This document shows, piece after piece, positions 9,001-16,845 of a stretch of 35,718 nucleotides of DNA. Under the pieces are notes generated by a model. That model was given only the letters and a program-made list of their open reading frames with translations, searched no databases and was not told the origin of the DNA. The DNA lies in contig VFZO01000030.1 in assembly GCA_016871155.1 (NCBI GenBank), positions 1 through 35,718 on the forward strand, given 5' to 3'. Source of the stretch: Acidobacteriota bacterium. GTDB taxonomy: Bacteria > Acidobacteriota > Terriglobia > Bryobacterales > Bryobacteraceae. The first letter of the stretch is position 1; each line of letters starts with the position of its first letter. The position numbers were made by a program, and so were the translations under genes.

Positions 9001-9055
9001 CCTTTCGGCGCGGGCGTCAAGGCAGGCCCAGGTGTCGCTGCGCATCTTGTTCTAG
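6017..9055 (+). CDS. TonB-dependent receptor, Oar-like, with carboxypeptidase-regulatory domain
   Basis: This 1012-residue outer-membrane receptor has the same architecture as its divergent neighbour but is clearly distinct in sequence. The GTG start gives a compact signal peptide (MKYLLAAVSAGALMAQ). The N-terminal regulatory-like sandwich spans about residues 18-100 (GRVSDPSGAALPMAVV; YTLRVTAPNF). The plug contains LPLNRRDFLQLALLAPGVTP, LLDGVDNNDPYNN and ETNGYGAEFGRSAGGQINI at about 135-235. The barrel runs to the C-terminal aromatic end V-S-L-R-I-L-F. An in-frame ATG lies only farther inside (M14), and the GTG is preferred because it gives a full signal peptide. Only weak purine-rich sequence (GGAAAA) precedes it. 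The receptor likely moves a large organic substrate across the outer membrane using TonB energy; the substrate cannot be read from the sequence. Confidence 0.92.
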   Translation: MKYLLAAVSAGALMAQVTSGALIGRVSDPSGAALPMAVVVLENPARGINRVTRSGLDGEFRLAQVAAGAYTLRVTAPNFADAEIQAIRVAPGETRREDVALALAGVRTSTEVAAAKDAAPSGLTLDSERIRSLPLNRRDFLQLALLAPGVTPPAQDSELSSRGAFAMHASGAREEFNQYLLDGVDNNDPYNNRFIVQPPVETIQEFRVETNGYGAEFGRSAGGQINIITRAGTNEWHGEAYEYFRNRGLDARNFFEGRERAKFQRNQFGGALGGPLRRDRAFFHANYGGLIERRGLPRLGVVPSAAQRGGDLASLGRTIVDPFAQRPFPGNVIPPSRIHPLSARVLALFPATNQAQPVLRDSAPQASARADWKAGAKDEFNARFTFATQDLFEPYAEEAQSIPGFGNGVVNRGQSAMVHHARALSPSLLHSLRLGYVRGFREVKPENHRRDIRKEWGVSWLNVAPRDFGYPLINVQGFSSIGDATQLPLGRISNTYQLTETLQRQQGKHALKMGFDARRQEANGYLDYFARGQLTFGGALTGAGLGDLLLGFPQTAIQSQFDNQQTLRSLFSGLWAQDDWRATRRLTVNAGLRWEYFTPATDRFDRMSAFDPATLTLARVGTQGVARGVIRPDRNNFAPRVGAAYALNSNTTLRAGYGVFFDAGMFVVNSSHYFNPPFFNIRVWFPAAGVFPSLTNPFPSNGGIVPPATLNTLSPDAATTYLQHFSFSIERQVSRSTTFSAAYVASKGSKLARARDLNQPLPGAGSAQANRPLPRFGGIFFIETGANSNYHSLQLNVNRRLARGVSLLGSYTFGKSIDDASSFLGSGPDRNFPQNSRNYAAERALSSFDMRQRFAGTATWEFARGFEARGIFTAQSGQPLTPYLRFDNSNTGNTGGTFGNDRPNVTGDWRLSNRSAERWFRTEAFATPARFTFGDAGRNILAGPALATVDASVARTFRVERLRFTLSVEAFNLLNRVNLEMPERFVDEPSTFGRVLSARASRQAQVSLRILF

Positions 9056-9115
9056 ATCTCTTTCGCAAGTCAGTTGCATGAAACGTCGAAGCCGGGTACC
9101 ATAGGCTAATCGACA

Positions 9116-11446
9116 ATGAGTTGCAGGTTAAGAGTTGTTTTTTTGGCGATTGGGCTCAGCCTGGAAACGTACGGCGGAGCTGTCCGAATCGCGGTCAAGG
9201 ATAGCAGCGGAGCGGCCATCCCGAACGCATCGATCTCGTTACGCTTGTTGTCGACTGGTAGTGAAATCGGCGTCAAGTCGTCCCAGAGCGGGTCCGCCGC
9301 GATTGTGGACGCCGCAGCCGGAGCGTACCAGATTACAGTATTGGCCGCCGGATTCGCCGTCGTCAGAAAGCCGGTGGAAATTCTGGCCGGCGAGACAGTT
9401 ATCGACATCGAGTTGCAGCCTGAATCCCTGCCGCAAACGATCACAGTTGCGTCGGGACATATCGCTGGAACACCCGCGGAATTGAATCGGCTTCCGGGTT
9501 CCATCGGCTTCGTTTCGAATGCGGCGTTGACTGAGAGCCGGGCATTCACAACCGATGAGGCGCTTCGCAAAGTGGCGGGCGTTCACGCGCGTGGGGAGGA
9601 GGGGTTCGGTCTGCGGCCAAACATCGGAATTCGGGGTTTGAGTCCCACGCGTTCGACGAAGTTGCTGCTGTTGGAAGACGGGCTGCCGCTTTCCTACGCT
9701 CCCTATGGCGACAACGCAAGCTACTATCACCCGCCGATTGACCGCTTCGACAGCGTGGAGGTTTTGAAGGGCGCCGGGCAGATTCTCTTCGGTCCGATGA
9801 CGGTCGGCGGCGTGGTGAACTACATCACCCTGGCGCCTCCGGACCGCCGGGGCGGCGCGGTCACTCTACTGGGCGGCAATCGAAACTATTGGAATGCGCA
9901 CGGACGCTACGGCGGCACATTTGGAAGGACCGGATTGCTGTTCGATGCGATGCGGAAACAGGGCGACGGCATGCGTGAGAACTCCGGTCATGCCCTCAAC
10001 GATTTCAACGCGAAGTCCATCACCTCGCTTGGCGGGAGCCACACCTTGGGGTTGCGCTTCAACTCCTATTCCGAAGATTCGAACCTGACTTACTCCGGCC
10101 TGCGGCAGGCCGAGTGGGACGCGAACCCGCGCGGAAATCCCTTTCGCAACGACTTCTTTACCATCCAACGTTACGGAGCGTCGGTGACCCACACGTGGGC
10201 GATCTCGCCCCGGTTGGTAATGAGCAACGCAGCATACGCGGCGCTGTTCTTCCGCGATTGGTGGCGCCAGTCGTCGAACTCCGCGCAGCGGCCAAACGAC
10301 TCGCGCTGCGGCGGGATGGCGAACCTGAATACGACGTGCGGCATCGAGGGACGGCTGAGGTCCTACTACACCTGGGGCGTGGATCCCAGGTTCAAGGCGC
10401 ACCACCGGCTGCTTGGGCTGTCGAGCGAGACGGACTTCGGCGTCCGGTTCCACGACGAGACGCAGATCCGCCTCCAGAAAAACGGGCCGATGCCGTCGTC
10501 TCGCGATGGCGTACTGGTCGAGGACAACGACCGGCGCGCCCGGGCAAAATCGGCCTTCGTGCAGAACCGCATCACCGTCGGGCGGCTCTCGATCACCCCT
10601 GGCTTGCGGTACGAACAGGTGGCATACAGGCGCACGAACTTTCTCGTCAATCGCGGAGGCCGGACCGATGTCCGGCAGTGGATTCCCGGCGTTGGTGTGG
10701 CGCTGCAGGCGAAAGAAGAGTTGACGCTGTTCGGCGGTGTACACCGTGGCTTCGCGCCGCCGAGGGTGGAAGATGTGATCAACAATGCAACCGGCGCGAG
10801 CGTGGACCTGGATCCGGAATTGAGCTGGAACTACGAACTCGGCCTTCGCGGGCGGATGAGCAGGAACGGACAATTGGAGGCTGCGGTGTTCCGCATGGAC
10901 TTCTCCAACCAGATCGTGCCGGCGTCTGTGGCGGGCGGCATCGGAGCGGCATTGACCAACGCGGGCCGCACGTTGCATCAGGGCGCCGAAGTCGCGGGCC
11001 GGTGGCAGGTGAAGCCATTTTCGCTTCGTGCCTCGTACACCTACCTTCCGGTGGCCCGCTATTCGGAAACCCGGTTTTCCGCCATCGACCCGCGCGTGAA
11101 CGTACTGGGCTTCCGGTTACCGTATGCCCCGAAGCACTTGCTGACTTCGTCGGTTCACTACTTCCATCGGACCGGATTCAACGCGATGGTGGAAGCAGTG
11201 ACAACCGGGCGGCAGTTCGGTGACGATTTGAACACAGTCAACGGTACGGCCGACGGACAGCGCGGGTTGATTCCCGGAAACACGATCTGGAACGTGACGG
11301 CGAACTATCCGGTGGAGGCGTGGAAGACGGCATTTTTTGTGACGACGAAGAATGCGCTGGACCGGCTGACCATCGTCGACCGGTCGCGAGGACTACTCCC
11401 CGGCGCGCCGAGGCTTATACAGGGCGGTGTGCGTTTTACCTTCTAA
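9116..11446 (+). CDS. FecA-like TonB-dependent siderophore receptor
   Basis: This 776-residue TonB-dependent receptor is of the iron-transport type, closest in pattern to FecA (ferric dicitrate) receptors. A signal peptide (about 1-21) is followed by a carboxypeptidase-regulatory-like domain (about 23-105). The plug (about 110-245) contains IRGLSPTRSTKLLLLEDGLPL and the FDSVEVLKGAGQILFGP...GGVVNYIT block, a hallmark of the ferric-siderophore branch. The barrel ends with Q-G-G-V-R-F-T-F. Length and motifs differ from the two upstream Oar-like proteins, so this is not a recent duplicate of them. No FecI/FecR regulators are adjacent and the N-terminal signalling domain of FecA is absent. The gene begins 60 bases after the upstream receptor gene. 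No ribosome binding site is visible before the ATG at 9116; a TAGGCTAAT stretch at 9102-9110 may be a -10 element. Confidence 0.88.
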   Translation: MSCRLRVVFLAIGLSLETYGGAVRIAVKDSSGAAIPNASISLRLLSTGSEIGVKSSQSGSAAIVDAAAGAYQITVLAAGFAVVRKPVEILAGETVIDIELQPESLPQTITVASGHIAGTPAELNRLPGSIGFVSNAALTESRAFTTDEALRKVAGVHARGEEGFGLRPNIGIRGLSPTRSTKLLLLEDGLPLSYAPYGDNASYYHPPIDRFDSVEVLKGAGQILFGPMTVGGVVNYITLAPPDRRGGAVTLLGGNRNYWNAHGRYGGTFGRTGLLFDAMRKQGDGMRENSGHALNDFNAKSITSLGGSHTLGLRFNSYSEDSNLTYSGLRQAEWDANPRGNPFRNDFFTIQRYGASVTHTWAISPRLVMSNAAYAALFFRDWWRQSSNSAQRPNDSRCGGMANLNTTCGIEGRLRSYYTWGVDPRFKAHHRLLGLSSETDFGVRFHDETQIRLQKNGPMPSSRDGVLVEDNDRRARAKSAFVQNRITVGRLSITPGLRYEQVAYRRTNFLVNRGGRTDVRQWIPGVGVALQAKEELTLFGGVHRGFAPPRVEDVINNATGASVDLDPELSWNYELGLRGRMSRNGQLEAAVFRMDFSNQIVPASVAGGIGAALTNAGRTLHQGAEVAGRWQVKPFSLRASYTYLPVARYSETRFSAIDPRVNVLGFRLPYAPKHLLTSSVHYFHRTGFNAMVEAVTTGRQFGDDLNTVNGTADGQRGLIPGNTIWNVTANYPVEAWKTAFFVTTKNALDRLTIVDRSRGLLPGAPRLIQGGVRFTF

Positions 11447-11529
11447 CTCTTTTTCTATCTTGCATTTTGCCCGGTTCCGGGATTACGATTGGAAGATTGC
11501 CGGGCTCCCGGCGGAGGTAAACCTGTTCT

Positions 11530-12090
11530 ATGTGGAATCGTCGAAAAACCGATGAAGAGCCGGCGAGGCCTTTGGCGAACACGCCGAACGCACCGGAGCA
11601 ACCAAGGGAGGGTAGTCCTGTGTCTACAGCGCCCGCGCGCAGTTTCGAACCCGATGTGCCGCGTGGTACGGCGACCATCGGCAAGTCCGTTGTCATAAAA
11701 GGCCAGATTCTGAGCAAGGAAGATCTGGTAATCGATGGAATGGTGGAAGGCACCGTGGAAGCGCAGGAGAATCGCGTGACGGTAGGGCCGAACGGCCGCG
11801 TCGTGGCGAATATCAAGGCGCGCGACGTGGTGGTACTGGGCCAATTGAAAGGCAACATTGAGGCGTCATCGCGTGTGGACATCCGCAAGGGCGCGAACGT
11901 CGTGGGCGACATCCGGTACTCGAAAATCAGCATCGAGGAAGGTGCGGACCTGCGCGGCAGTCTGGAGATGATCCGGACGGAGACAAAGGCCGCCGAGCCC
12001 GTGGCCGCGGCGCCGAAACCTCCCGCGGAACCCGTAAAGCCGGCACAGCAGACGCTGGGCGCGTCCGCCGGGTCGGCCAACGCCAAGTAA
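11530..12090 (+). CDS. Bactofilin (polymer-forming cytoskeletal protein)
   Basis: This 186-residue bactofilin is a beta-helical protein that polymerises without nucleotide and scaffolds cell-shape or envelope machinery. The conserved core covers about residues 46-150, with the family pattern G-K-S-V-V-I-K-G, E-D-L-V-I-D-G-M-V-E-G-T-V, V-x-V-G-P-N-G-R-V and repeated hydrophobic turns up to ISIEEGADLRG. Both ends are low-complexity and Pro/Ala-rich, as usual for the family. A GGAGG box at 11513-11517 lies 12 bases before the ATG. A weak promoter-like pair (TTGCAT 11460-11465, TACGAT 11484-11489) precedes it. A methyltransferase-like gene follows after 12 bases, so the two are probably co-transcribed. 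The partner or process served by this bactofilin is unknown. Confidence 0.93.
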   Translation: MWNRRKTDEEPARPLANTPNAPEQPREGSPVSTAPARSFEPDVPRGTATIGKSVVIKGQILSKEDLVIDGMVEGTVEAQENRVTVGPNGRVVANIKARDVVVLGQLKGNIEASSRVDIRKGANVVGDIRYSKISIEEGADLRGSLEMIRTETKAAEPVAAAPKPPAEPVKPAQQTLGASAGSANAK

Positions 12091-12102
12091 CGGGAGGGCC
12101 CC

Positions 12103-12789
12103 GTGCTTCGTGAGAGCTTGAGCAGATTGTTTGGCGGCGCACCGCTGGGCGCTGTAGTGAGCGCGGCGGCCGCCGCGCCCGCATCCGCGCTGGAGTTCGG
12201 CGCCAGGGACTATACGCGCCATTCGTCGGCGCTGGACCAGTTCTTCGCCTCGTTCCATGGACAGGTGGGGCTGAGTTTTCTGGACCTGGGAGCGAGTAAT
12301 CAGGAGAACACCGACTTCTTCAATCAACTGGGCCACAAGGTTCGATACGACAACTTCGTGCGGACAATGGACGAGTCGTTCGGGGACGGCGACTTCTACG
12401 CGAATCAGGAGAACGACGCTCGCGTGGAGGCCTTTCAATCGAAGGTGTTAAACTTCGACGACGACTCGGTGGACGGCGTGCTCGTTTGGGACGGGCTACA
12501 GTATCTGGCGCCCTCGCTGCTGGAGCCGGCCGTGTCGCAGATTCACGCCATCATGCACAAGGGCGCGCAGTTGCTCACGACGTTTCACACCGACGAGCGC
12601 ATGAACGAGGTGCCGACGTACTCCTACCGCATCCAAGCGCGCAACAAGGTGAAACTGGTGGAACGCGACCGCCGCAGGCCGGCGCACTTCTTCACGACAC
12701 GGCAACTGGAAAAGCTGTTCAAGGAATTCGACCAGGTGAAATTCTTTCTTACGCAGGATGCTCTTCGGGAAGTGATCGTTCGGAAATAA
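12103..12789 (+). CDS. Class I methyltransferase-like protein linked to bactofilin
   Basis: This 228-residue protein has features of a class I SAM-dependent methyltransferase fold. A beta-strand plus loop at about residues 58-66 (F-L-D-L-G-A-S-N) is the motif I position, an acidic strand follows (V-R-Y-D-N-F, about 80-85), and V-D-G-V-L-V-W-D-G-L-Q-Y-L (about 123-135) corresponds to the strand-4 region. The glycine-rich loop is reduced (LGASNQ instead of GxGxG), so SAM binding is uncertain. About 25 Ala-rich residues near the N-terminus may be disordered. The GTG start is supported by a GGGAGGG box 4 bases upstream. The gene sits 12 bases after the bactofilin gene. Its 3' end overlaps the convergent DUF418 gene by 41 bases. 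A substrate cannot be suggested. Confidence 0.7.
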   Translation: MLRESLSRLFGGAPLGAVVSAAAAAPASALEFGARDYTRHSSALDQFFASFHGQVGLSFLDLGASNQENTDFFNQLGHKVRYDNFVRTMDESFGDGDFYANQENDARVEAFQSKVLNFDDDSVDGVLVWDGLQYLAPSLLEPAVSQIHAIMHKGAQLLTTFHTDERMNEVPTYSYRIQARNKVKLVERDRRRPAHFFTTRQLEKLFKEFDQVKFFLTQDALREVIVRK

Positions 12790-14074
12790 GACGCATCGGC
12801 TGGCGCTTCCAATACGTTAGCGAACGCCAGCACCATTCGAGCGGGCCGTATTGAAAGTGGCGCAGCCAAATGGGGCTGACGGCGAGTTGCAACAGCCAGA
12901 TGGCGAGGACGGCGTAGTAAAGCTGATAGCGCTCCAGCTTTCCGAACATCGCAAAGCCGAAGCTGTAGAAGAACGCCGTGCTGAGCAACGAGTGCAGGAT
13001 GTAATTGCTGAACGCCATTCGGCCGGTGGCAGCCAGCGAGTGCATGACGAAGGCGAACAACCTGGCTTTGACAACGCCGGTCAACAGGCATAGATAGCCG
13101 AAAGCAACCAGGAACCGGACTGGCTGATATGCTTTGTAGCCTTCGGCGGCGGCGAAGGGGTCGAAGTTGGACGCGCCCTCATGGTTGGCGGCGATGGCTC
13201 CGATGATAGCGCCAGCCGTCAGGCTAAGTGCCCCGGCCGTAAAGTAACGCCGGACGGACCAGACACCAGCGAAGACGCCGAGTTTGGCCAGGCCCATGCC
13301 GATGAGCATCATGCCGAGCGCGTCCCACCAGCCGGGAGAATAGTAGGTTTGAGAGGTCCAGCCCTGCACGGTAGAGGCGCGGTGCCCAAACGCCTCGACA
13401 TAGCTGCCTTCGCGATAAATGCGCAGTTCCTCGGCGAGCTTGTCCTTTGAGGGCATCCATTCCTTCGTGAACCCCTCATATGTCCCGCGAACGCCGTCGT
13501 CGGCGGCGCTGAGCTTGGCGTGTTGCGGAATGGCCTGGTGCTTGGCCCGCGCCTCGTGCAGGTCCTTGACCCAGAAAAAGCTTTGAGCAGTGAGTGCGGC
13601 AAGCATCAGAGTACCGGCGCCGATAAGGATGACGGGCCGCAGTGAGCGGATGGGATAGAGAAACAACCCCATCAACGCGTACGGATATAAGATGTCGCCG
13701 TACCAGATGCAGTACCCGTGCACGATGCCGAACGCCATCAGCCAAAAAGTCCGGCGGTAATAGACATCGCCGGCGGAGACGCCCCGGGCCTCGGCCCGGC
13801 TGGTGAGATAAATCACCCCGGCACCGAAACACATGGAAAACAGCGCGCGCATCTTGCCGCTCCAGAAGACGTATTGGACCCACCAGATCCAGTAGTTCGG
13901 CCCAGTGGCGCCGCCGTGCACCATCGGGTTGCCTTCGGCAGCCTGCGGCATGCCGAAGCTGCAGATATTCATGAGCAGGATGCCGAGAAGGGCGAAGCCG
14001 CGCACGGCGTCGAGCCCGTCGATGCGCTCCTCGGCCCGCACGGGCGCTGGACGAACTTCAGTATTTTCGGACAT
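12749..14074 (-). CDS. DUF418 family integral membrane protein (YeiB-like)
   Basis: This 441-residue polytopic membrane protein has the DUF418/YeiB hallmarks: an N-terminal R-I-x-G-L-D-A-V-R-G-F-A-L-L-G-I-L-x-M-N motif (about residues 17-36), a central F-x-M-C-F-G-A-G segment, and C-terminal helices with G-R-M-A-F-S-N-Y-I-L-H-S (about 366-377). Roughly 8-10 hydrophobic segments are visible. The family is related to acyltransferase-like membrane proteins (the YeiB/heparan-acetyltransferase superfamily), but its reaction is not established. The ATG at 14074 was chosen because the motif starts soon after it. An AGGAGG box lies only 1 base before this ATG, which is unusually close, so a nearby start is possible. 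The gene is divergent from lysS with 28 bases between the starts. Confidence 0.85.
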   Translation of the reverse strand: MSENTEVRPAPVRAEERIDGLDAVRGFALLGILLMNICSFGMPQAAEGNPMVHGGATGPNYWIWWVQYVFWSGKMRALFSMCFGAGVIYLTSRAEARGVSAGDVYYRRTFWLMAFGIVHGYCIWYGDILYPYALMGLFLYPIRSLRPVILIGAGTLMLAALTAQSFFWVKDLHEARAKHQAIPQHAKLSAADDGVRGTYEGFTKEWMPSKDKLAEELRIYREGSYVEAFGHRASTVQGWTSQTYYSPGWWDALGMMLIGMGLAKLGVFAGVWSVRRYFTAGALSLTAGAIIGAIAANHEGASNFDPFAAAEGYKAYQPVRFLVAFGYLCLLTGVVKARLFAFVMHSLAATGRMAFSNYILHSLLSTAFFYSFGFAMFGKLERYQLYYAVLAIWLLQLAVSPIWLRHFQYGPLEWCWRSLTYWKRQPMRLISERSLPEEHPA

Positions 14075-14075
14075 C

Positions 14076-14091
14076 CCTCCTATAATGGAGG
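14076..14091. promoter_or_regulatory. Bidirectional palindromic signal between DUF418 gene and lysS
   Basis: The 16 bases CCTCCTATAATGGAGG carry 5-base inverted arms around a consensus -10 (TATAAT, 14081-14086, + strand). The right arm GGAGG is a Shine-Dalgarno sequence for lysS (11 bases before the ATG at 14103). The left arm is GGAGG on the other strand, just upstream of the DUF418 start. If the -10 is used, transcription of lysS would start near 14093 and exclude the GGAGG, so the two readings compete. Confidence 0.4.
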
Positions 14092-14102
14092 ATTCTCGCA
14101 TC

Positions 14103-15617
14103 ATGTCGCTAGAACACGACCTACTCGCGCAACGCTTCCATCGCATCCGCGAAATCGAAGCACTGGGCCATCGCGCATACGGCCAACGCTTCGATTATTC
14201 CCACACGATTCCGGCGCTTTGGAAGGAGCATGGAGAAAAAGCCACGGAGGAGCTAGAAACGTCCAGGATTCCGGCGCAAGTCTGCGGACGGATTCAGTCG
14301 ATTCGCGGTAAGGGCAAGGCCGGATTCCTGCACCTGGAGCACGGCGGTGAAAAGCTGCAAGTGTATGTGAAGATCGACCTGCTGGGCGACGAGGGCTTTA
14401 AGCTGTATCAGTTGTTGGATATCGGCGACACGATTGGCGTGGACGGCACGTTGTTCCGGACGCGGACGGGCGAATTTTCTATCCAGGCGGCGAAAATCAC
14501 GTTTCTTTCGAAGACGCTGCTGACGATGCCGGAAAAATATCACGGCCTGGAGGATGTGGAGACGCGGGTACGGCAGCGGTACCTGGATCTGATCTCCAAT
14601 TTGGAAGTCCGCAAGACCTTCGCCGCGCGGGCCAGGCTGGTGCAATCGCTGCGCCGTCAGCTTGACGAACGCGGATTCGTGGAAGTGGAAACGCCGATGA
14701 TGCAGCCGGTGTACGGAGGCGCGGCGGCGCGGCCGTTCGTGACGCATCACAACACGCTGGACCTGGACCTGTATCTGCGGATTGCCCCGGAACTCTACCT
14801 GAAGCGTTTGATTGTGGGCGGGCTGGACCGCGTGTACGAGATCAACCGCAACTTTCGCAACGAAGGCATTTCCATCCAGCACAATCCCGAGTTCACGATG
14901 CTGGAGTTCTACCAGGCGTTTACGGACTACGAAGGGTTGATGGATTTCACATGCGTCCTGCTGAAGCAGGCAACGATCGACGTTACGGGCGGCACAGTGG
15001 TTCCGTTCGGTGAACACACGCTCGACTTCGGCAATATCCGGCGGCTGACGATTCGGGAAGCGCTGGTGGAACACATGCCCGGCGTAACGATGGAGCAGTT
15101 GAAGGATAGCGAATGGCTGATCGCGCAGGCGGGGAAACATACGGCCGGCGAGTCACTGGTGGAACTCTTCGAGCGGCATGCGGAGAAGGCGCTGATTCAG
15201 CCAACGATTATTTACGAGTATCCCGTGGAGGTTTCCCCATTGGCGATGCGGTCACGCCGGGATCCGGCGTTCGTCGATCGCTTCGAAATTTTCTGTGCCG
15301 GCATGGAGATCGGCAACGCCTACACGGAGTTGAACGACCCGAACGAGCAGAGAAAGCGGTTCGAACAGCAGCTTGGCATGCAGGCGCGCGGCGACGACGA
15401 GGCGCACCAGATGGACGAAGACTACGTTCGGGCGCTTTGCTACGGCATGCCGCCCACGGCCGGCGAAGGGATTGGAATCGACCGGCTGACGATGCTGCTA
15501 ACCAACTCGCGATCGATTCGCGATGTGATTTTGTTCCCGCTGTTGCGTCCGGAGGGCGAGATTGGAATCGCTGGGCTGCTTCGCAACGTGGAGGCGAATG
15601 CCGAACCTGGCGTTTGA
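14103..15617 (+). CDS. lysS: Lysyl-tRNA synthetase, class II
   Basis: This class II lysyl-tRNA synthetase (504 residues, normal length) charges tRNA(Lys) with lysine in the cytoplasm. The N-terminal OB-fold anticodon-binding domain covers about residues 55-150. The catalytic core shows motif 1 (R-G-F-V-E-V-E-T-P-M-M-Q), motif 2 (Y-E-I-N-R-N-F-R-N-E-G-I-S) with the following H-N-P-E-F-T-M-L-E-F-Y-Q block, and motif 3 (G-I-G-I-D-R-L-T-M-L-L-T), ending in the usual IRDVILFPLLRPE. An in-frame ATG at 14085 lies inside the -10 box; the ATG at 14103 is preferred because GGAGG precedes it. The 3' end overlaps the start of the LolC/E permease gene by 20 bases, so the two are translationally linked. 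Confidence 0.97.
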   Translation: MSLEHDLLAQRFHRIREIEALGHRAYGQRFDYSHTIPALWKEHGEKATEELETSRIPAQVCGRIQSIRGKGKAGFLHLEHGGEKLQVYVKIDLLGDEGFKLYQLLDIGDTIGVDGTLFRTRTGEFSIQAAKITFLSKTLLTMPEKYHGLEDVETRVRQRYLDLISNLEVRKTFAARARLVQSLRRQLDERGFVEVETPMMQPVYGGAAARPFVTHHNTLDLDLYLRIAPELYLKRLIVGGLDRVYEINRNFRNEGISIQHNPEFTMLEFYQAFTDYEGLMDFTCVLLKQATIDVTGGTVVPFGEHTLDFGNIRRLTIREALVEHMPGVTMEQLKDSEWLIAQAGKHTAGESLVELFERHAEKALIQPTIIYEYPVEVSPLAMRSRRDPAFVDRFEIFCAGMEIGNAYTELNDPNEQRKRFEQQLGMQARGDDEAHQMDEDYVRALCYGMPPTAGEGIGIDRLTMLLTNSRSIRDVILFPLLRPEGEIGIAGLLRNVEANAEPGV

Positions 15618-16839
15618 GAGTTTCGTCGCGCGCCGGTACCTGACGGCGAAACGCCGGCAGGCGGTGATTTCGGTGATCACGCTGCTCTCAATCGGGGGCG
15701 TGGCCGCGGGCGTAATGGCGTTAATTATTGCGTTGGCGATCACCAACGGCGTGCGCAACACGCTGCAGCGAAGCCTGCTGGGCGCTACGGCGCATGTCAG
15801 CATCCTGGAGAAGGAATTGGGCGTTGGCCTAGAGGAGTGGCAACCGCTGACGGACAAATTGGCGCGGATACCCCACGTCAATTCGGCGACGCCGGTGCTG
15901 TATTCGCAGGTTCTTTATTCCGGCCCGCAGACGGGCCAAGGCGGTTACTTAAAGGGCATCCCCGACACCGCGCGCGAAGAACGGGCCGAATTGGCGAAGT
16001 ATGTGAAGCAGGGGAGCTTGGACCGCCTGCGCGCCTCGGCGGACGGGTTCCCGCCAATTCTGCTGGGCGCGAAATTGGCGCAGAGAACCGGGATGCTGCT
16101 GGATTCGATCGTCACCGTGATCATCCCGAACGGCGAGATGACGCCAATGGGCGCCCGCCCGGCTTATCCCCGGTTCCGCGTTGTGGGTATTTTCGAATCC
16201 GGATTTTTCGACGTCGACAACACGTTCGCCTACGCGGCCCTGGACGACGTGCAGCGCGTGACGGGCGTGGCGGGGGCCGTGAACTCGATAGAACTGAAGC
16301 TGGACGACGTCAACACGGCCCTGGATGTGGCCGCGGCCGTCCGGCCCGCGATCGGGGACAAGCTGACGGCGCAGGCCTGGCAGGAACAGAACAAGACGGT
16401 TTTGAACGCCTTGAAAATGGACCGCATTGTCGCCGTGATTACGATCTCGCTGATTCAGCTCGTGGGTGCGATGAACATATTGATCAGCCTGATCATGATG
16501 GTGATGGAAAAGACGAAGGACATCGCAATTCTTGTCTCGATGGGCGCGCGATGGGAACAGGTGCGGCGAATCTTCATCCTGCAAGGGATTTATATTGGCG
16601 CTCTCGGAACGGCGCTCGGTCTGCTGTTGGGATACGGAGTCTCCTTCGCCGCGGAGAAGGGGCAGTGGTTCCGGCTGGACGCGGAAATCTACGGCTTAAG
16701 TCATGTGCCGTTTGAACCGCGCGCGATCGACGCGGTGTGGGTATCGGCCGCGGCGCTGGTGGTGAGTTTCCTAGCGACGCTATATCCGGCCCGCCGCGCC
16801 ACCGCGGTGCTGCCCGCCGAAGCGCTGCGCTATGAGTAA
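15598..16839 (+). CDS. LolC/LolE-type lipoprotein-releasing ABC permease
   Basis: This 413-residue inner-membrane permease of the LolC/LolE family helps extract lipoproteins from the inner membrane for transport to the outer membrane. The N-terminus has the characteristic F-x-x-F-V-A-R-R-Y-L-x-x-K-R-R-x-x-x-I-S-V-I. The first transmembrane segment is at about residues 22-48, followed by a periplasmic MacB-PCD-like domain to about 255. The FtsX-type core has three helices (about 275-302, 327-350, 377-398), with M-G-A before the coupling region and Y-P-A-R-R-A near the end. The ATG at 15598 has GGAGG 3 bases upstream, rather short but the best choice. No LolD ATPase gene is adjacent; it must lie elsewhere. 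The next gene starts 6 bases after the stop. Confidence 0.9.
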   Translation: MPNLAFESFVARRYLTAKRRQAVISVITLLSIGGVAAGVMALIIALAITNGVRNTLQRSLLGATAHVSILEKELGVGLEEWQPLTDKLARIPHVNSATPVLYSQVLYSGPQTGQGGYLKGIPDTAREERAELAKYVKQGSLDRLRASADGFPPILLGAKLAQRTGMLLDSIVTVIIPNGEMTPMGARPAYPRFRVVGIFESGFFDVDNTFAYAALDDVQRVTGVAGAVNSIELKLDDVNTALDVAAAVRPAIGDKLTAQAWQEQNKTVLNALKMDRIVAVITISLIQLVGAMNILISLIMMVMEKTKDIAILVSMGARWEQVRRIFILQGIYIGALGTALGLLLGYGVSFAAEKGQWFRLDAEIYGLSHVPFEPRAIDAVWVSAAALVVSFLATLYPARRATAVLPAEALRYE

Positions 16840-16845
16840 TTCGAT

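Noticed and set aside
11447-11529. Hairpins CCCGG-TT-CCGGG and CCGGG-CT-CCCGG after the FecA-like gene as a terminator
   Set aside because: The loops are only two bases and no T-tract follows either stem; the T-run near 11450 precedes them.
14075-14146. Longer N-terminus for the DUF418 protein (start near 14146)
   Set aside because: It would overlap the lysS start, and the extra residues do not match the family; the conserved motif begins soon after the ATG at 14074.
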